DNA of 64,000 nt, taken from assembly GCF_030929595.1 (NCBI RefSeq), contig NZ_JAVFVR010000015.1:62001-126000 (forward strand), read 5' to 3'. Within the stretch, counting starts at the first letter, position 1; every line of letters begins with the position of its first letter. Below the pieces are notes generated by a model. The model searched no databases, was not told the origin of the DNA, and worked only from the letters and a program-made list of their open reading frames with translations. A program made the translations under genes and the position numbers. Below, piece by piece: positions 1-9,554 of this stretch. The DNA is from Flavobacterium sp. LHD-85. Its GTDB lineage: Bacteria > Bacteroidota > Bacteroidia > Flavobacteriales > Flavobacteriaceae.

Positions 1-492
1 ATTTTGAGAAAAGAAATGCAATCCGTGTTCTTCAATTAACTGATTTCCTAATTGTAAAGGACTTTCTGTAACAATTCCGATTTCGCTAATATTTAAAATC
101 GAAGCAGAATTAAAATCGCCAACTTGTTCGTTATTAAGATCATGTCGGGCAATGAATTCAAGTAAATTTCCGTTGTGGTCAAAGAAATAAATAGAATGCG
201 CATTCCAATTTTCGAAATTCGTGACTACGCTTTTATCTTCGAGAACAATTAAATCTACTTTGTTCTCACACCACTGAATAGCTTCTTCAAGCTGATTTTC
301 GGGAATATTGAAAGCAAAATGATATATCGAATTAAAATTTGGATCTTCAACAAATTTTAAAATAGAGGTTCCAGCCTGAAACGTTATCGAGTTTTGGTCA
401 TTTTCCAGAACGAAAAGCCCAAAAATGTTCTGATAAAATGCTTTCGTTTTTTGGATGTCGTTTGTTTTAATTTGTATCTGATCTATTCTCAT
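1..492 (-). CDS. VOC-fold (glyoxalase/bleomycin-resistance-like) protein, partial
   Basis: Translating the minus strand from the ATG at 492 gives MRIDQIQIKTNDIQKTKAFY and stays open to the left edge, so at least 164 residues are present and the C-terminus is outside the window. The opening beta-strand with TNDIQKTKAFYQNIFGL is the usual start of a vicinal-oxygen-chelate module. YHFAFNIPENQLEEAIQWCE and HSIYFFDHNGNLLEFIARHD match the central and metal-ligand strands, including the typical FxDPDGNxxEF-like segment. VOC proteins cover lyases, dioxygenases and antibiotic-binding proteins, and nothing here fixes the substrate. A TAnnTTTG element lies 44-51 bases upstream, so it is probably transcribed on its own. 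Confidence 0.8.
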   Translation of the reverse strand, partial: MRIDQIQIKTNDIQKTKAFYQNIFGLFVLENDQNSITFQAGTSILKFVEDPNFNSIYHFAFNIPENQLEEAIQWCENKVDLIVLEDKSVVTNFENWNAHSIYFFDHNGNLLEFIARHDLNNEQVGDFNSASILNISEIGIVTESPLQLGNQLIEEHGLHFFSQN

Positions 493-535
493 GATAGTAA
501 TTTTTTTTAAGAAAAAGCTTCTTTTGAGTGAGAGA

Positions 536-543
536 CAAATTTA
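536..543 (-). promoter_or_regulatory. Candidate -7 element of the VOC gene
   Basis: The minus strand reads TAAATTTG, an exact match to the Bacteroidota -7 consensus TAnnTTTG, about 45 bases before the ATG at 492. No convincing -33 TTG was found at the usual distance, so only the -7 half is supported. Confidence 0.4.
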
Positions 544-792
544 AAAAATGCCTACGATAGTAAGGATGCAGCACTATTTTATGCGTCAATGAAAGGATAG
601 TAAATTAGTATGGGTTGGATTTAAATTGCATCTCTAAATATTTTATTAAAGTTACAAAAAGACAAGCTGTTATTGTTGTAAGAGTATCGAAAAAACTTCT
701 TCTCTTAATTGGTGGTTTTTGGAATAATTAATAATGGCATTGTGTATAAGTTTGGTTGGGTGCAAATATATTTGAAAGATGAAATTAAGAAA

Positions 793-825
793 TAAAAAAG
801 CCCATTTCATAAAAGAAATGGGCTT
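793..825 (-). terminator. Rho-independent terminator of the sigma/SusCD/peroxidase operon
   Basis: An 11-bp perfect stem AAGCCCATTTC/GAAATGGGCTT (798-808 and 815-825) with a 6-nt loop is followed on the minus strand by a run of T. It lies about 45 bases past the peroxidase stop at 870. The rest of the gap 493-869 holds the VOC promoter element and otherwise AT-rich DNA with no convincing gene. Confidence 0.8.
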
Positions 826-869
826 CGTAATTTGCAGATTGTGGGGCAAAAAGCAAATCATCAACTAAC

Positions 870-2012
870 TTATTTTGGCATTTCAGGAATTATAATTCTT
901 CTTGTTGGCGTACTCAAAGTTTCAATAAAAGCCAATAAATCAGCGATTTCTTCTTTGTTTAGATCCAATTTTCTAAGCATTGGATCTACTTTTGGAATCA
1001 GCGAATCTCTCGCTGTTCCCAGATATTTTTTCTGTACTGGAGATGGATTTCCTAGATTGTATAATTCCACTACATCCAGCAGAGTTGGAAAATGGCCGTG
1101 ATGCATCCATGGTTTTGTGTTTACTACTTCACGAAGCGTTGGCGTTCTGAATTTGCCAATATCTTTTACGTCTTTAGTCACATTATAACGTCCGAAATCT
1201 TCATTTTTTGTTCCAAATAAAGTCTGTCCGTCATTGTGAAATTGATTGTCGCTGAAATAAGGCGTATTATGGCAATTGATGCATTGTGCTTTGGTTCTAA
1301 ACAAATGCATTCCCTTTACCTGCTGATCGGTAAATGCGTCTGATTTTCCGCTTACAAACTGGTCAAATTTGCTTTTCGGACTATTGATTGATCTTTCAAA
1401 AGTGGCAATGGCGTATTGAATTCTTTCCAAAGTCACTTTTTTGTCTCCGAAAGCTTCAGTAAACAGTGAATTGTAGCCTTTTATTTTAGCAATTTTATCT
1501 ACAGCAATCGTCAGTTTTTCATTCATTTCTAAAGGATCTTGAACAGGAAATTGCGCCTGATCTTCCAGACTTTTCGCTCTTCCATCCCAAAATAGAGAAG
1601 TAGCATACGCCGAGTTTAAAATCGTCATCGAATTGCGTTTTCCAGTTTGGCGGTCGTGGCCAAAAGAACGCGTTAAATTATCTGTCCAGCCCAATTCAGG
1701 ATTATGGCAAGAAGCACAAGCAATTTGTCCGCTTCGAGACAATCTGGGATCAAAAAACAAAATCTTTCCCAAACTTTCTTTTTCCTTGGAATACGGATTA
1801 TAAGCTGGATACGGAATCGCAGGTAAAACGCCAATATCTTGAAATTTTGATTTATCGACACTTTCATGTAATTCTGCGGCAGGCCATTTTGATGAATCTC
1901 CGCTGGAATACAATTTTCGTAATTCCTGAATATCGGTATAATCAGGACCTTCGGCTGTTTTATAAGCCGATAACCCAAGTAAGAATAGGAGAGGAAAGAT
2001 TAGTTTTTTCAA
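870..2012 (-). CDS. Di-heme cytochrome c peroxidase (CcpA/MauG family)
   Basis: A periplasmic enzyme with two covalently bound c-type hemes. Counted from the TTG at 2012, CASCH lies at residues 99-103 and CINCH at 244-248. The conserved LGKILFFDPRLSRSG stretch, the FWDGR motif and the C-terminal FRTPTLREV...WMHHGHFPTLLDVVELYN segment are all diagnostic. The family reduces H2O2 or, in the MauG branch, oxidises protein side chains. The frame has no ATG near its start. I prefer TTG at 2012 because it gives MKKLIFPLLFLLGLSAY, a clean export signal; a longer TTG start at 2036 would run the coding region to the edge of a hairpin. It is last in a minus-strand operon behind a SusCD pair and a lipoprotein, an unusual partner for SusCD. 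Its substrate is unknown. Confidence 0.88.
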   Translation of the reverse strand: MKKLIFPLLFLLGLSAYKTAEGPDYTDIQELRKLYSSGDSSKWPAAELHESVDKSKFQDIGVLPAIPYPAYNPYSKEKESLGKILFFDPRLSRSGQIACASCHNPELGWTDNLTRSFGHDRQTGKRNSMTILNSAYATSLFWDGRAKSLEDQAQFPVQDPLEMNEKLTIAVDKIAKIKGYNSLFTEAFGDKKVTLERIQYAIATFERSINSPKSKFDQFVSGKSDAFTDQQVKGMHLFRTKAQCINCHNTPYFSDNQFHNDGQTLFGTKNEDFGRYNVTKDVKDIGKFRTPTLREVVNTKPWMHHGHFPTLLDVVELYNLGNPSPVQKKYLGTARDSLIPKVDPMLRKLDLNKEEIADLLAFIETLSTPTRRIIIPEMPK

Positions 2013-2036
2013 TTTTAATTTTGTTTCAAGTTTCAA

Positions 2037-2091
2037 GTTTCAGGTTTCAGGTTTCAAGTTCTGTTGTAACTTGAAACCTGAAACCTGAAAC
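2037..2091. repeat. 24-bp perfect hairpin built from 8-bp GTTTCAGG/GTTTCAAG units
   Basis: The arms 2037-2060 and 2068-2091 are perfectly complementary around the loop CTGTTGT. Each arm is three near-identical octamers, and further GTTTCAAG units extend leftward to 2022. It sits between the lipoprotein and peroxidase genes of one operon, so it would be transcribed and could act as an mRNA processing or attenuation structure. Confidence 0.85.
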
Positions 2092-2101
2092 AATTTTTAT
2101 T

Positions 2102-3565
2102 TTAAAGCGCAACTTCTTTAGGGCACGGAATACTCAATGCTGCTGGTTTTGGATATGCTCTATTGTTGTACATTCTGTATTGTGTTGAGACTGTTCCTCC
2201 AAACAGTTTATCGTTTGTCAGTTTTAATTCGAATGAGATTTCATATAAACCGTTACTGATTTCTTTGTATGTTCCTTCGCCAGAAATAGCAATTTGGTAG
2301 GTGTTGTCTTTATCTTTTCCGATAGTTAAATCTTGCGGAATTACTAAAACAGTTCCTTCGGTTTTGCTGTTTCCGTTTGCTGGGAAAAATTCTAAAGCAG
2401 AGGTAATATTAAATCCAGGCGATACTGACGCAGAATTACTTTCGTTAGAAAACCATCTTTTTAGACCAAAAGAATTGACTGTATTGGTTCCGCTGGCAAC
2501 GTTAAATCCAATTTTGAAGGCATCGTGATAAACATCATCATTTGGGTTTGTTGTTCCTTTATCGCTGTATAAAATGGCGTTTGGATCATCTTTTGTAACG
2601 ACAACCGGAAAAGTCAGAGCGTTGAAAGTCTGCCAAGCACAAGTGGTTCCGTTGCTAAACCAATGTTCTCCATAAGTCAAATAAAACGCATTTGTAGGAT
2701 CGGTAAATTTAGATGCAGGATTTGCCTGAATATCTCTTGGAGATTTTATTGGTTTTGCAATAGTTAGATTGATATTTCCTGTGGCAGTGTAATTAGGAAT
2801 ATTTATTAAAGTAATTTTTGATTCGTAACGAGCATCATCATTCTGAAGGTCTTCTAAAAGAGTTAAATGATACGTTACAGTACTTCTGTTATCGCCAAAT
2901 TCATCATGCGTTAAAGAATATTCGAAACCATTTTGAAATTTGAAAAAATTAGCATTTTCAATTTCTTCAGGGAAGAAGCCATTTGGAAAATTCACTTTAA
3001 AATCGATTGTTTCGCCTACTTCGCCTTTCACATTGTATTGCGTTACAGGAAAAGTATAATTGGTAGCAATGGTTCCTAAATCAATTTTGAAAGTATTGTT
3101 TGGATATGCTGAGTTTAAATTTCCGATATGAATATCAGGATCCGAAACCGTTTCTAGTTTTAGGTTAATGCTCTGGTTTGCAGCCCATCTTTTGTCAAAA
3201 GAAACATAAATGGTATCGGTTAATTTATTGCCTTGAAACGAAAGCTGATTTATTGGATTTACACTAAAACTATCAGCAACTCCTGATGTTTCAGCGCTAA
3301 AATTAGCCGTTACCGTTTCTTTTAGTTCACGTGTGGTTAAGGCTACAGGAACTTTTAATGTTTTTACAGACTTGTTTTCATAAGTAGATTGCGGTACTAA
3401 ATTTCCGTTTATTGTAGGATATTCTAAAGGCGTATTATCGGCTTTAACCAAAAAGTTAAATCGTATGTAAGGATCAATATCAGATCCTAATTTGTAATCG
3501 TCTTTTGAACACGAAATGTATAACAGTGCTGTAAATAATAGGCTGAATATCTTAATACGAGTCAT
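2102..3565 (-). CDS. Hypothetical SusE-position lipoprotein
   Basis: A 487-residue outer-membrane lipoprotein. The signal peptide MTRIKIFSLLFTALLYISC ends in a lipobox with Cys19, followed by SKDD. The rest is beta-rich and suggests two or more Ig-like modules: residues about 70-145 contain paired strands such as DTIYVSFDKRWAANQSINLK, which resemble BT_3987/DUF1735-type or Calx-beta domains. It overlaps the upstream SusD gene by 14 bases (3552-3565), which indicates translational coupling. Proteins in this position are usually surface-exposed ligand-binding accessories of the SusCD complex. I do not recognise a specific family or a catalytic site. The C-terminus IPCPKEVAL contains one extra Cys. 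Confidence 0.75.
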   Translation of the reverse strand: MTRIKIFSLLFTALLYISCSKDDYKLGSDIDPYIRFNFLVKADNTPLEYPTINGNLVPQSTYENKSVKTLKVPVALTTRELKETVTANFSAETSGVADSFSVNPINQLSFQGNKLTDTIYVSFDKRWAANQSINLKLETVSDPDIHIGNLNSAYPNNTFKIDLGTIATNYTFPVTQYNVKGEVGETIDFKVNFPNGFFPEEIENANFFKFQNGFEYSLTHDEFGDNRSTVTYHLTLLEDLQNDDARYESKITLINIPNYTATGNINLTIAKPIKSPRDIQANPASKFTDPTNAFYLTYGEHWFSNGTTCAWQTFNALTFPVVVTKDDPNAILYSDKGTTNPNDDVYHDAFKIGFNVASGTNTVNSFGLKRWFSNESNSASVSPGFNITSALEFFPANGNSKTEGTVLVIPQDLTIGKDKDNTYQIAISGEGTYKEISNGLYEISFELKLTNDKLFGGTVSTQYRMYNNRAYPKPAALSIPCPKEVAL

Positions 3566-5012
3566 TTTGCTGCAAGTTAGGGTTAAGATTGGTGTTGAAT
3601 GTTGGAATTGGCAATACGTATTTTAAAGACGGATATGTTAAACTGCACACCGTAGCCAGACAGCCATCGGTTCTTGAAACATCTTTATGATTTCTGGCAA
3701 TATCAAAGAATAAAAAGCCTTCAAAGCATAATTCTTTCCTTCTTTCTAAAAAGATATTTTCTTTTAGATTTGTTGTATTGGTTAATAATGAGGCATTGGC
3801 ACGAGCACGAATTGTATTGATGTCTGTCATTGCCAAATCTGCTCTGTTGGTTTCTAAAGCTGCTTCGGCACGAATTAAATACATTTCGCTAAGTCTGAAA
3901 GCGACATAACCTGCATTGTCTTGGAACTTTTTTGTAAAACTGTAATTGACATAAGTTTGCACGCCATTAACCAATGTAAAAAGCGGTTTTACTAAGAAAA
4001 GCTGTTTTCTTGAATCGGTGCTTTCATATAAATTAATCAAGTCATTTGAAGCTGTATATTTTTCAAAACTTAAATCTGTATTATAGCCAAAAACTTTTGA
4101 CATTGATCCCGAAACATTGTTTTCACTGTCTGTAGGTATAGCAAATTCAAGCAAGATTTCCGAAATAGGAAGGTCTGGTTTTTCCCATTCTGTAATTAAA
4201 CTTTCTTTGCTGGTTAATACTGCTCCAGAATTGGTAATAACATCATTTGCTGTTTCGTAAGCATTTGCCCAATCTCCTTTTTGAAGATAAACTCTAGCCA
4301 TTAAAGCTTTTGTGTTTTTTTGATTAAAGAAAGAATACGCAGCGCCAGAAAGCAAAGAACTATCCGAATAATTGGCAATGGCAGTTTGCAAATCATTAAT
4401 AATTAAAGCATACGTTTCTGCTGCAGTTTTTCTTGCTGGATATTGTATGCCACCTTTTATAGATGCTGTGCTGTAAACAATTCCTAAATGTGAAGCATCG
4501 GCCGTATATTTATAATCCTGACTGTAAACCAGCGATAAAAGAAAATGTGTATAAGCTCTTATAGCCAACGCTTCTGCTTTTATTTGATTTTTCTCTGTAT
4601 CAGTAGCATCGGTGAGGGAAGGAGTATATTCTAAAATTAGATTTGCCTGATTTATAATATCATAACTATCATCGTAAAATGATTTGTAATTACTTGTCAG
4701 CGCCTGATCATCAAAAGAATAAACCTGTTCAACATTTGATGGAGCCGAAATTTGTCCTCTAAGACTTCCTGTCGCAGTTGGCGTAAATTTTATATTTCCG
4801 CCTTGTAAATCAGCATAAACAGCATAACGCTCTGATCTTACATTGGCTTCTAGAGAAGAATAAAGTCCTCTAAGCGCTTGTAAAACACCTGTTTTATTTT
4901 GTAAAAGTTCGTCTATAGAAGTTTGTGTTCCAGGTTCTTGCTCTAAAAAGTCACTGCAGCTTTGCAATGAAAGTAGTAGAAAAAATATGGATAGGTATTT
5001 TGAATATTTCAT
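3552..5012 (-). CDS. RagB/SusD-family nutrient-binding lipoprotein
   Basis: The outer-membrane lid and substrate-binding subunit of a SusCD importer. From the ATG at 5012 the signal is MKYSKYLSIFFLLLSLQSC, with lipobox Cys19. A longer ATG start at 5030 would overlap the SusC stop and spoil the signal peptide. TPR-like helical SusD features follow: ALRGLYSSLEANV near the N-terminus, IKAEALAIRAYTHFLLSLVY in the centre, and the C-terminal hallmarks YLIRAEAALETNRADLAMTDINTIRARAN and ERRKELCFEGFLFFDIAR. It starts 4 bases after the SusC stop. The ligand is unknown. Many SusD proteins bind glycans, but this operon has no glycosidase. Confidence 0.93.
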   Translation of the reverse strand: MKYSKYLSIFFLLLSLQSCSDFLEQEPGTQTSIDELLQNKTGVLQALRGLYSSLEANVRSERYAVYADLQGGNIKFTPTATGSLRGQISAPSNVEQVYSFDDQALTSNYKSFYDDSYDIINQANLILEYTPSLTDATDTEKNQIKAEALAIRAYTHFLLSLVYSQDYKYTADASHLGIVYSTASIKGGIQYPARKTAAETYALIINDLQTAIANYSDSSLLSGAAYSFFNQKNTKALMARVYLQKGDWANAYETANDVITNSGAVLTSKESLITEWEKPDLPISEILLEFAIPTDSENNVSGSMSKVFGYNTDLSFEKYTASNDLINLYESTDSRKQLFLVKPLFTLVNGVQTYVNYSFTKKFQDNAGYVAFRLSEMYLIRAEAALETNRADLAMTDINTIRARANASLLTNTTNLKENIFLERRKELCFEGFLFFDIARNHKDVSRTDGCLATVCSLTYPSLKYVLPIPTFNTNLNPNLQQNDSY

Positions 5013-5016
5013 TTTC

Positions 5017-8000
5017 TTAAAATTTAGCATTAACTCCTAGCGAAATTGTTCTTGCCTGCGGATAGATATAACTATACTCTCGTACACCGTTCATTCCTTT
5101 CGGACTTTTTTCTTTGTACCAATACGCCACGTTTGTAGCATCGGCAAATACGGAAAGTGCATCCAGAAAAGTATTTTTTAACGGTATGTTATAGCTTAGA
5201 TTTATATTGCTGATTCTGATGTAAGTGGCATCATAAACATATTTGCTTAAGTTGGTTATAATTGGAGAAAGTGTTACGGCAGACTGTGTAACATTGTCGC
5301 CAGGATTTCTCCAATAATTATAAGCGTTTACAGAAAGATTTCTGTTTGTTGTTACGTTATATTGATCTATAAGCTCACTTGAAGCTAAAAAGTCGCCCCC
5401 AATTTGATAATCGCCTCTAATTGATAAAGTAAGATTATTGTAGAAAGTAAAATTGTTATAGAAACCACCGTAAGCATCTGCCTGTTTGTCTCCAATAGGT
5501 TCCCAGTCGGCAATTGTGTATAATTCGCCATACGTTTTGGCATCGTAAACTTGACCATTTTTTCGAATAAGATCTCTTCCTGTAGCTGGATCTACACCAA
5601 CCCAATTAACGCCCCACAAGGTGGTAGTGCTGTAGCCAATTTTTTGAGCCAATGCAAGATTTGCTACAGAATAGTCGCTTCCTAAACCTTTTAAATCGGT
5701 TACTTTGCTGTCTACCGTCGAAATATTGAATGCTGTTGTCCACTTAAAGGCGTTGCTTTTTATCCATTTAATTCTGGTAGTAAGTTCAAAACCTTTGTTG
5801 TACATACTTGCAGCGTTTAATTGTATAGAGCTATAACCCGTTTCGGTAGGAATATCTCTGGCTGTAATCAAATTGCTTTTATTGTCATAGTAATATTCTA
5901 AAGTCAGTTCGATTCTTTTGAAAACATTAAAATCAAATCCTGCATTGAATTTTGTGTTTTTTTCCCAGCTTAATCTGCCATTTGGAGCCGCTCCAGGCGT
6001 TGCTTCTATATCGCCATTGTATCCGTTTTGGCTGATATTATACAATCCTTTTGATCTATAAGAACCAATTTTAGAATTTCCTGTTGTACCATAACTTGCC
6101 TTTAATTTCAAGAAATCGATCCAAGAATTAGAATTCAGAAAATTTTCATTGCTAATAATCCATCCTGCACCAAAACCGCCATTATGAGCCACATCGGTAT
6201 CATCTCCAAAAACCGAACTCTGATCGCGACGGTAATTCGCTAATAAGAAATAACGTTTTTTGTAGTTGTAGTTTAATTGCGAGAACAGAGAAACTCTGGA
6301 GTTATAGCTTATTTCATTTCGGTAGCTTTGTCCGTCTGTAGATTCATCTTCAGGCGTGTCAGGATTATCATCTCGTATCGCTTCAGACACTTTATGAATG
6401 TACTCTGGGTTTAAAAATCCAATTCCGGCTTTATAATTAAAATCGGTTTTATCTTCAGCAAGTTCAAAACCAACTACACCATCAATTTCATGAGTTTCAT
6501 TCCATTGTTTATTGAATAAAGCTTGTCCTTGCCAGTTCCATTTCGTAGAATTTCTCTGATTGATAACGCGGCGTCCCCAAGCTGGACGTGAAATTCCGTC
6601 CAACATAAAAGTTCCGTTGTATTGTCCGCTTTCATTGGCTGCAGAAAAGTAGCGATCCTGTTCTTTATCGGTATAATCCATACCAAAAAGAGTAGAGAAT
6701 CTGATGTTTTTATTGAGTTTATAAGACAAATTCAAACTTCCTAAAAGACCAAAAGTTTGTGCTTCGTTTTTGTTTTGCTCAATTGCCGCCAGAGGATTTC
6801 CTCTAGTAGAACCGCTTGCGCCCAAATCTGCATAAGAACCATCAGTATTATACACAGCAAGCGTTGGAAGGTAGGCAAAACTATAAAAGATATTTGGCGC
6901 ATCTTTTTGTACAAAACTTGGGTTCAGCATCAAATTAATATCCCATTTGCCAGAATTGTAGCCTAAATTGATTCCTGCGTTCAACTGTTTGGTTTCATTG
7001 CCAATCTGCGGTTCATCAATTTTGGTATAACTAACGTTTGTACGGTACGAAAATTTAGAAGTAGAGCCTGAAACATTAAAATTATACTTATTGTATATTC
7101 CTGCTCGGTTCAATATATTAAACCAATCGGTATTGATGCCATTATAAGAAACAGGCACATAACCTGGGGTAGTATTTTTCATGAACTCATTTCGCAGTTC
7201 TGTATATTGCTCTCCGTTTAAATATTTAATTTGGTTAATGGCAGAAGAAACCCCTAACTGATTGGAAAAACCAAATTGTGTTTTTCCTTTTTTTCCTTTT
7301 TTAGTAGTAATCAAAATTACGCCATTAGCTCCGTCAGCACCATAAATACCAACGGCTGCGGCATCTTTTAAAACAGAAATGGTTTCGATATTTTCAGGAG
7401 CAATTTTCATCAACGGATTCGCCAGATTTTCGGCAAAATCGCCGTTCCCGTTAAAATTGGCGCTGTCAATAGCATATTCCTCACTCATTACAACACCATC
7501 AACAATAAAAAGAGGTTGAGACGAAGTTCCTGTAATAGCGCCGCTTAAAGAAGATAAAGTGCCTTGACCGCGAATATTGATTTTTACAGGTCCGCCAACG
7601 CCCGAAGTATTTTCAACCATAACACCGGCAATCTGCCCCGTAATCATTTTATCAAAACTTTCAGATGCCTGTTCAACAGCAATATCTTTTGCCTGTAAAG
7701 TTGAGATGCTTCCAACAATTTCTTCTTTCAATTTAGTTGTACCGTAAGACGAAGTAATCACAACAGGATTCAGCTCATCGGTAGTTTCCTGAAGATAAAA
7801 AACAAACGTCTTTTTGTCATCTGCTTTCTGAGATTGCGTTTCCATTCCTAAAAATCCAGCTTCCAGAACCAGATTTTCGATATTATTTCCTTTTAACTGA
7901 TAAACAAATTTCCCGTTAAAATCGGTTATAGCGCCCATTCCAGTTCCTTTTATGCGAATAGAAGCGCCAGGAAGAGGCTGTTTGTCTTTTGCATTATAAA

Positions 8001-8373
8001 CCGTTCCACTAATCATTCGCTGGGTTTCCTGAACAGTATTATTTGGATTGTCAGAAATTGAACTCGTTAAAAGAACCTGCTTTTTCTGAATGTAAAACGA
8101 AATGTTTTTATCCTTTAATAACTGCGTTAGAGCCGTTTCTAAAGTAGCATTATTAACATCTAAATCTGCTAATTGATCGCTATCTATTTTTTTTGCATTA
8201 TAAATGATTCTAAAATCGGTTTGATCTTCAATAGATTTGATAATTAAGCTTATAGGTTTGTTTTTTACATGTAATGTTATGAGTTTATTCTGAGAAAATC
8301 CTTTAAATCCAGATATGAGGAGGGCTAAGAAAAACAGAATTTTTCTTAAAGCGGGCTGTATCGTAAATGTCAT
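5017..8373 (-). CDS. SusC/RagA-type TonB-dependent transporter with STN domain
   Basis: An outer-membrane active transporter of 1118 residues from the ATG at 8373, which gives the signal peptide MTFTIQPALRKILFFLALLISGFKGFSQ. An upstream ATG would overlap the FecR gene. Domains in order are STN (about 30-100, KPISLIIKSIEDQTDFRI), carboxypeptidase-regulatory-like (about 118-190, ISGTVYNAKDKQPLPGASI), a plug with the SusC signature IETISVLKDAAAVGIYGADG, then a beta-barrel ending in ISLGVNAKF. An STN domain contacts a FecR anti-sigma factor, and FecR is encoded immediately upstream. The transporter therefore probably senses its own cargo and induces the operon. Confidence 0.95.
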   Translation of the reverse strand: MTFTIQPALRKILFFLALLISGFKGFSQNKLITLHVKNKPISLIIKSIEDQTDFRIIYNAKKIDSDQLADLDVNNATLETALTQLLKDKNISFYIQKKQVLLTSSISDNPNNTVQETQRMISGTVYNAKDKQPLPGASIRIKGTGMGAITDFNGKFVYQLKGNNIENLVLEAGFLGMETQSQKADDKKTFVFYLQETTDELNPVVITSSYGTTKLKEEIVGSISTLQAKDIAVEQASESFDKMITGQIAGVMVENTSGVGGPVKINIRGQGTLSSLSGAITGTSSQPLFIVDGVVMSEEYAIDSANFNGNGDFAENLANPLMKIAPENIETISVLKDAAAVGIYGADGANGVILITTKKGKKGKTQFGFSNQLGVSSAINQIKYLNGEQYTELRNEFMKNTTPGYVPVSYNGINTDWFNILNRAGIYNKYNFNVSGSTSKFSYRTNVSYTKIDEPQIGNETKQLNAGINLGYNSGKWDINLMLNPSFVQKDAPNIFYSFAYLPTLAVYNTDGSYADLGASGSTRGNPLAAIEQNKNEAQTFGLLGSLNLSYKLNKNIRFSTLFGMDYTDKEQDRYFSAANESGQYNGTFMLDGISRPAWGRRVINQRNSTKWNWQGQALFNKQWNETHEIDGVVGFELAEDKTDFNYKAGIGFLNPEYIHKVSEAIRDDNPDTPEDESTDGQSYRNEISYNSRVSLFSQLNYNYKKRYFLLANYRRDQSSVFGDDTDVAHNGGFGAGWIISNENFLNSNSWIDFLKLKASYGTTGNSKIGSYRSKGLYNISQNGYNGDIEATPGAAPNGRLSWEKNTKFNAGFDFNVFKRIELTLEYYYDNKSNLITARDIPTETGYSSIQLNAASMYNKGFELTTRIKWIKSNAFKWTTAFNISTVDSKVTDLKGLGSDYSVANLALAQKIGYSTTTLWGVNWVGVDPATGRDLIRKNGQVYDAKTYGELYTIADWEPIGDKQADAYGGFYNNFTFYNNLTLSIRGDYQIGGDFLASSELIDQYNVTTNRNLSVNAYNYWRNPGDNVTQSAVTLSPIITNLSKYVYDATYIRISNINLSYNIPLKNTFLDALSVFADATNVAYWYKEKSPKGMNGVREYSYIYPQARTISLGVNAKF

Positions 8374-8383
8374 GTTTATTTTT

Positions 8384-9487
8384 TTATCGCGGATTGGTAA
8401 TTGTAATGGTTTTTTGTTTAATAGAATAATTAAAAGGAGTGTCACGTTTTAGCAGGTCTAAAATGTTTTCGACACTAGATTCGCTAATGTTTATTGTACC
8501 TGTAAAGTTCTGTCTGGCCAAATCAGAATTTTCGTTGACAATTTCAACGTCGTAGGTGCGCTGAATAATTTTAGCGATTGTAGAAAATGGGGTGTCCTTA
8601 AATGCCAGTTCTCCTTTTGTCCAGGCTGAGTAAAGGGAAACATCAACATTTTTGAGGGTAATTTTTTTAGCATTATTTTGCCAAGTTGCCATTTGGTTTG
8701 GCTCCAGCAAAATAACATTGGAAGGATTTGCAGTTTCAGACATCTCGATGCTTCCTTCAACTAAAGTACTGTTAACAGTAGGGTTTTCAGGATAAGCGCT
8801 CACATTAAACTTTGTCCCAAGAACCTTAATATCAACTTGATTGGCGTTTACAACAAACGGATGCTCTTTATCTTTGGCGACTTCAAAAAATGCTTCACCG
8901 GTTAAGTATACATTTCTGTTTCCGTTTAAGCCAAATTGTTCCGGATAACGTAAAGAGCTGCCGGCATTTAAACTCACAATGGTACCATCTGAAAGTTTAA
9001 GTTTAAAGCGTTTTCCGTACGGAACTGAAAGCGTATTGTAAATCACTTTCTGATCCTGAACTTTGCCAAAATAAATAATTTCAGTCGGAAATTTTTTGGC
9101 AATCAAAACGCCTTTGTCATTCAACAATGCAGTCTGGTTTTTTCCTGATATATATTCCAGACGGCCGTCGCCCAATTCTAGAACAATTTCTTTTGGAGTT
9201 TCAGATTTGCTGTTAAACAAGAAAATAGTTATTCCTAAACCAAGAAACACTAAAAATATCGCAGCATATTGCAAATACTGTCTAATGCTATTTTTGGGTT
9301 TCATTTGGATTACCGGAGCCGTTTCAATAGATAAATCTGAAGAAAAAGTGGTCAATGCCCAAATCATCTTCGTTTTTATAAATTGTTTTTTGTTTTCTTC
9401 CGATGCTTCGATCCAATCAAAAAGTGCCTGAACTTCTTGTTCTGAAGCTTCGTTAGAAAGGTATTTATATATTATTTCCGATGTCAT
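8384..9487 (-). CDS. FecR-family anti-sigma factor
   Basis: A 367-residue inner-membrane signal transducer. Residues 1-60 form the cytoplasmic sigma-binding region, with YKYLSNEASEQEVQALFDWIEAS and the conserved MIWAL segment. One transmembrane helix lies at about 73-91 (QYAAIFLVFLGLGITIFLF). The periplasmic FecR domain follows (VPYGKRFKLKLSDGTIVSLNAGSSLRYP), and the C-terminal DUF4974-type domain has SSVENILDLLKRDTPFNY. It holds the adjacent ECF sigma factor inactive until the STN domain of the SusC transporter signals ligand. It ends 10 bases before SusC and follows the sigma gene by 67 bases. Confidence 0.95.
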   Translation of the reverse strand: MTSEIIYKYLSNEASEQEVQALFDWIEASEENKKQFIKTKMIWALTTFSSDLSIETAPVIQMKPKNSIRQYLQYAAIFLVFLGLGITIFLFNSKSETPKEIVLELGDGRLEYISGKNQTALLNDKGVLIAKKFPTEIIYFGKVQDQKVIYNTLSVPYGKRFKLKLSDGTIVSLNAGSSLRYPEQFGLNGNRNVYLTGEAFFEVAKDKEHPFVVNANQVDIKVLGTKFNVSAYPENPTVNSTLVEGSIEMSETANPSNVILLEPNQMATWQNNAKKITLKNVDVSLYSAWTKGELAFKDTPFSTIAKIIQRTYDVEIVNENSDLARQNFTGTINISESSVENILDLLKRDTPFNYSIKQKTITITNPR

Positions 9488-9554
9488 ATTTGCGTTTTAA
9501 AACTTCTCGCCATTATAAGTACACCTCAGGATTAAAATACCCTACCTTTTATTC

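Noticed and set aside
670..864. A 64-residue minus-strand frame left of the peroxidase
   Set aside because: It spans the terminator hairpin at 793-825, has no recognisable domain and reads AT-rich intergenic DNA. It is most likely chance.
832..1101. An 89-residue plus-strand frame
   Set aside because: It lies almost entirely antisense to the strongly supported di-heme peroxidase and has no family resemblance.
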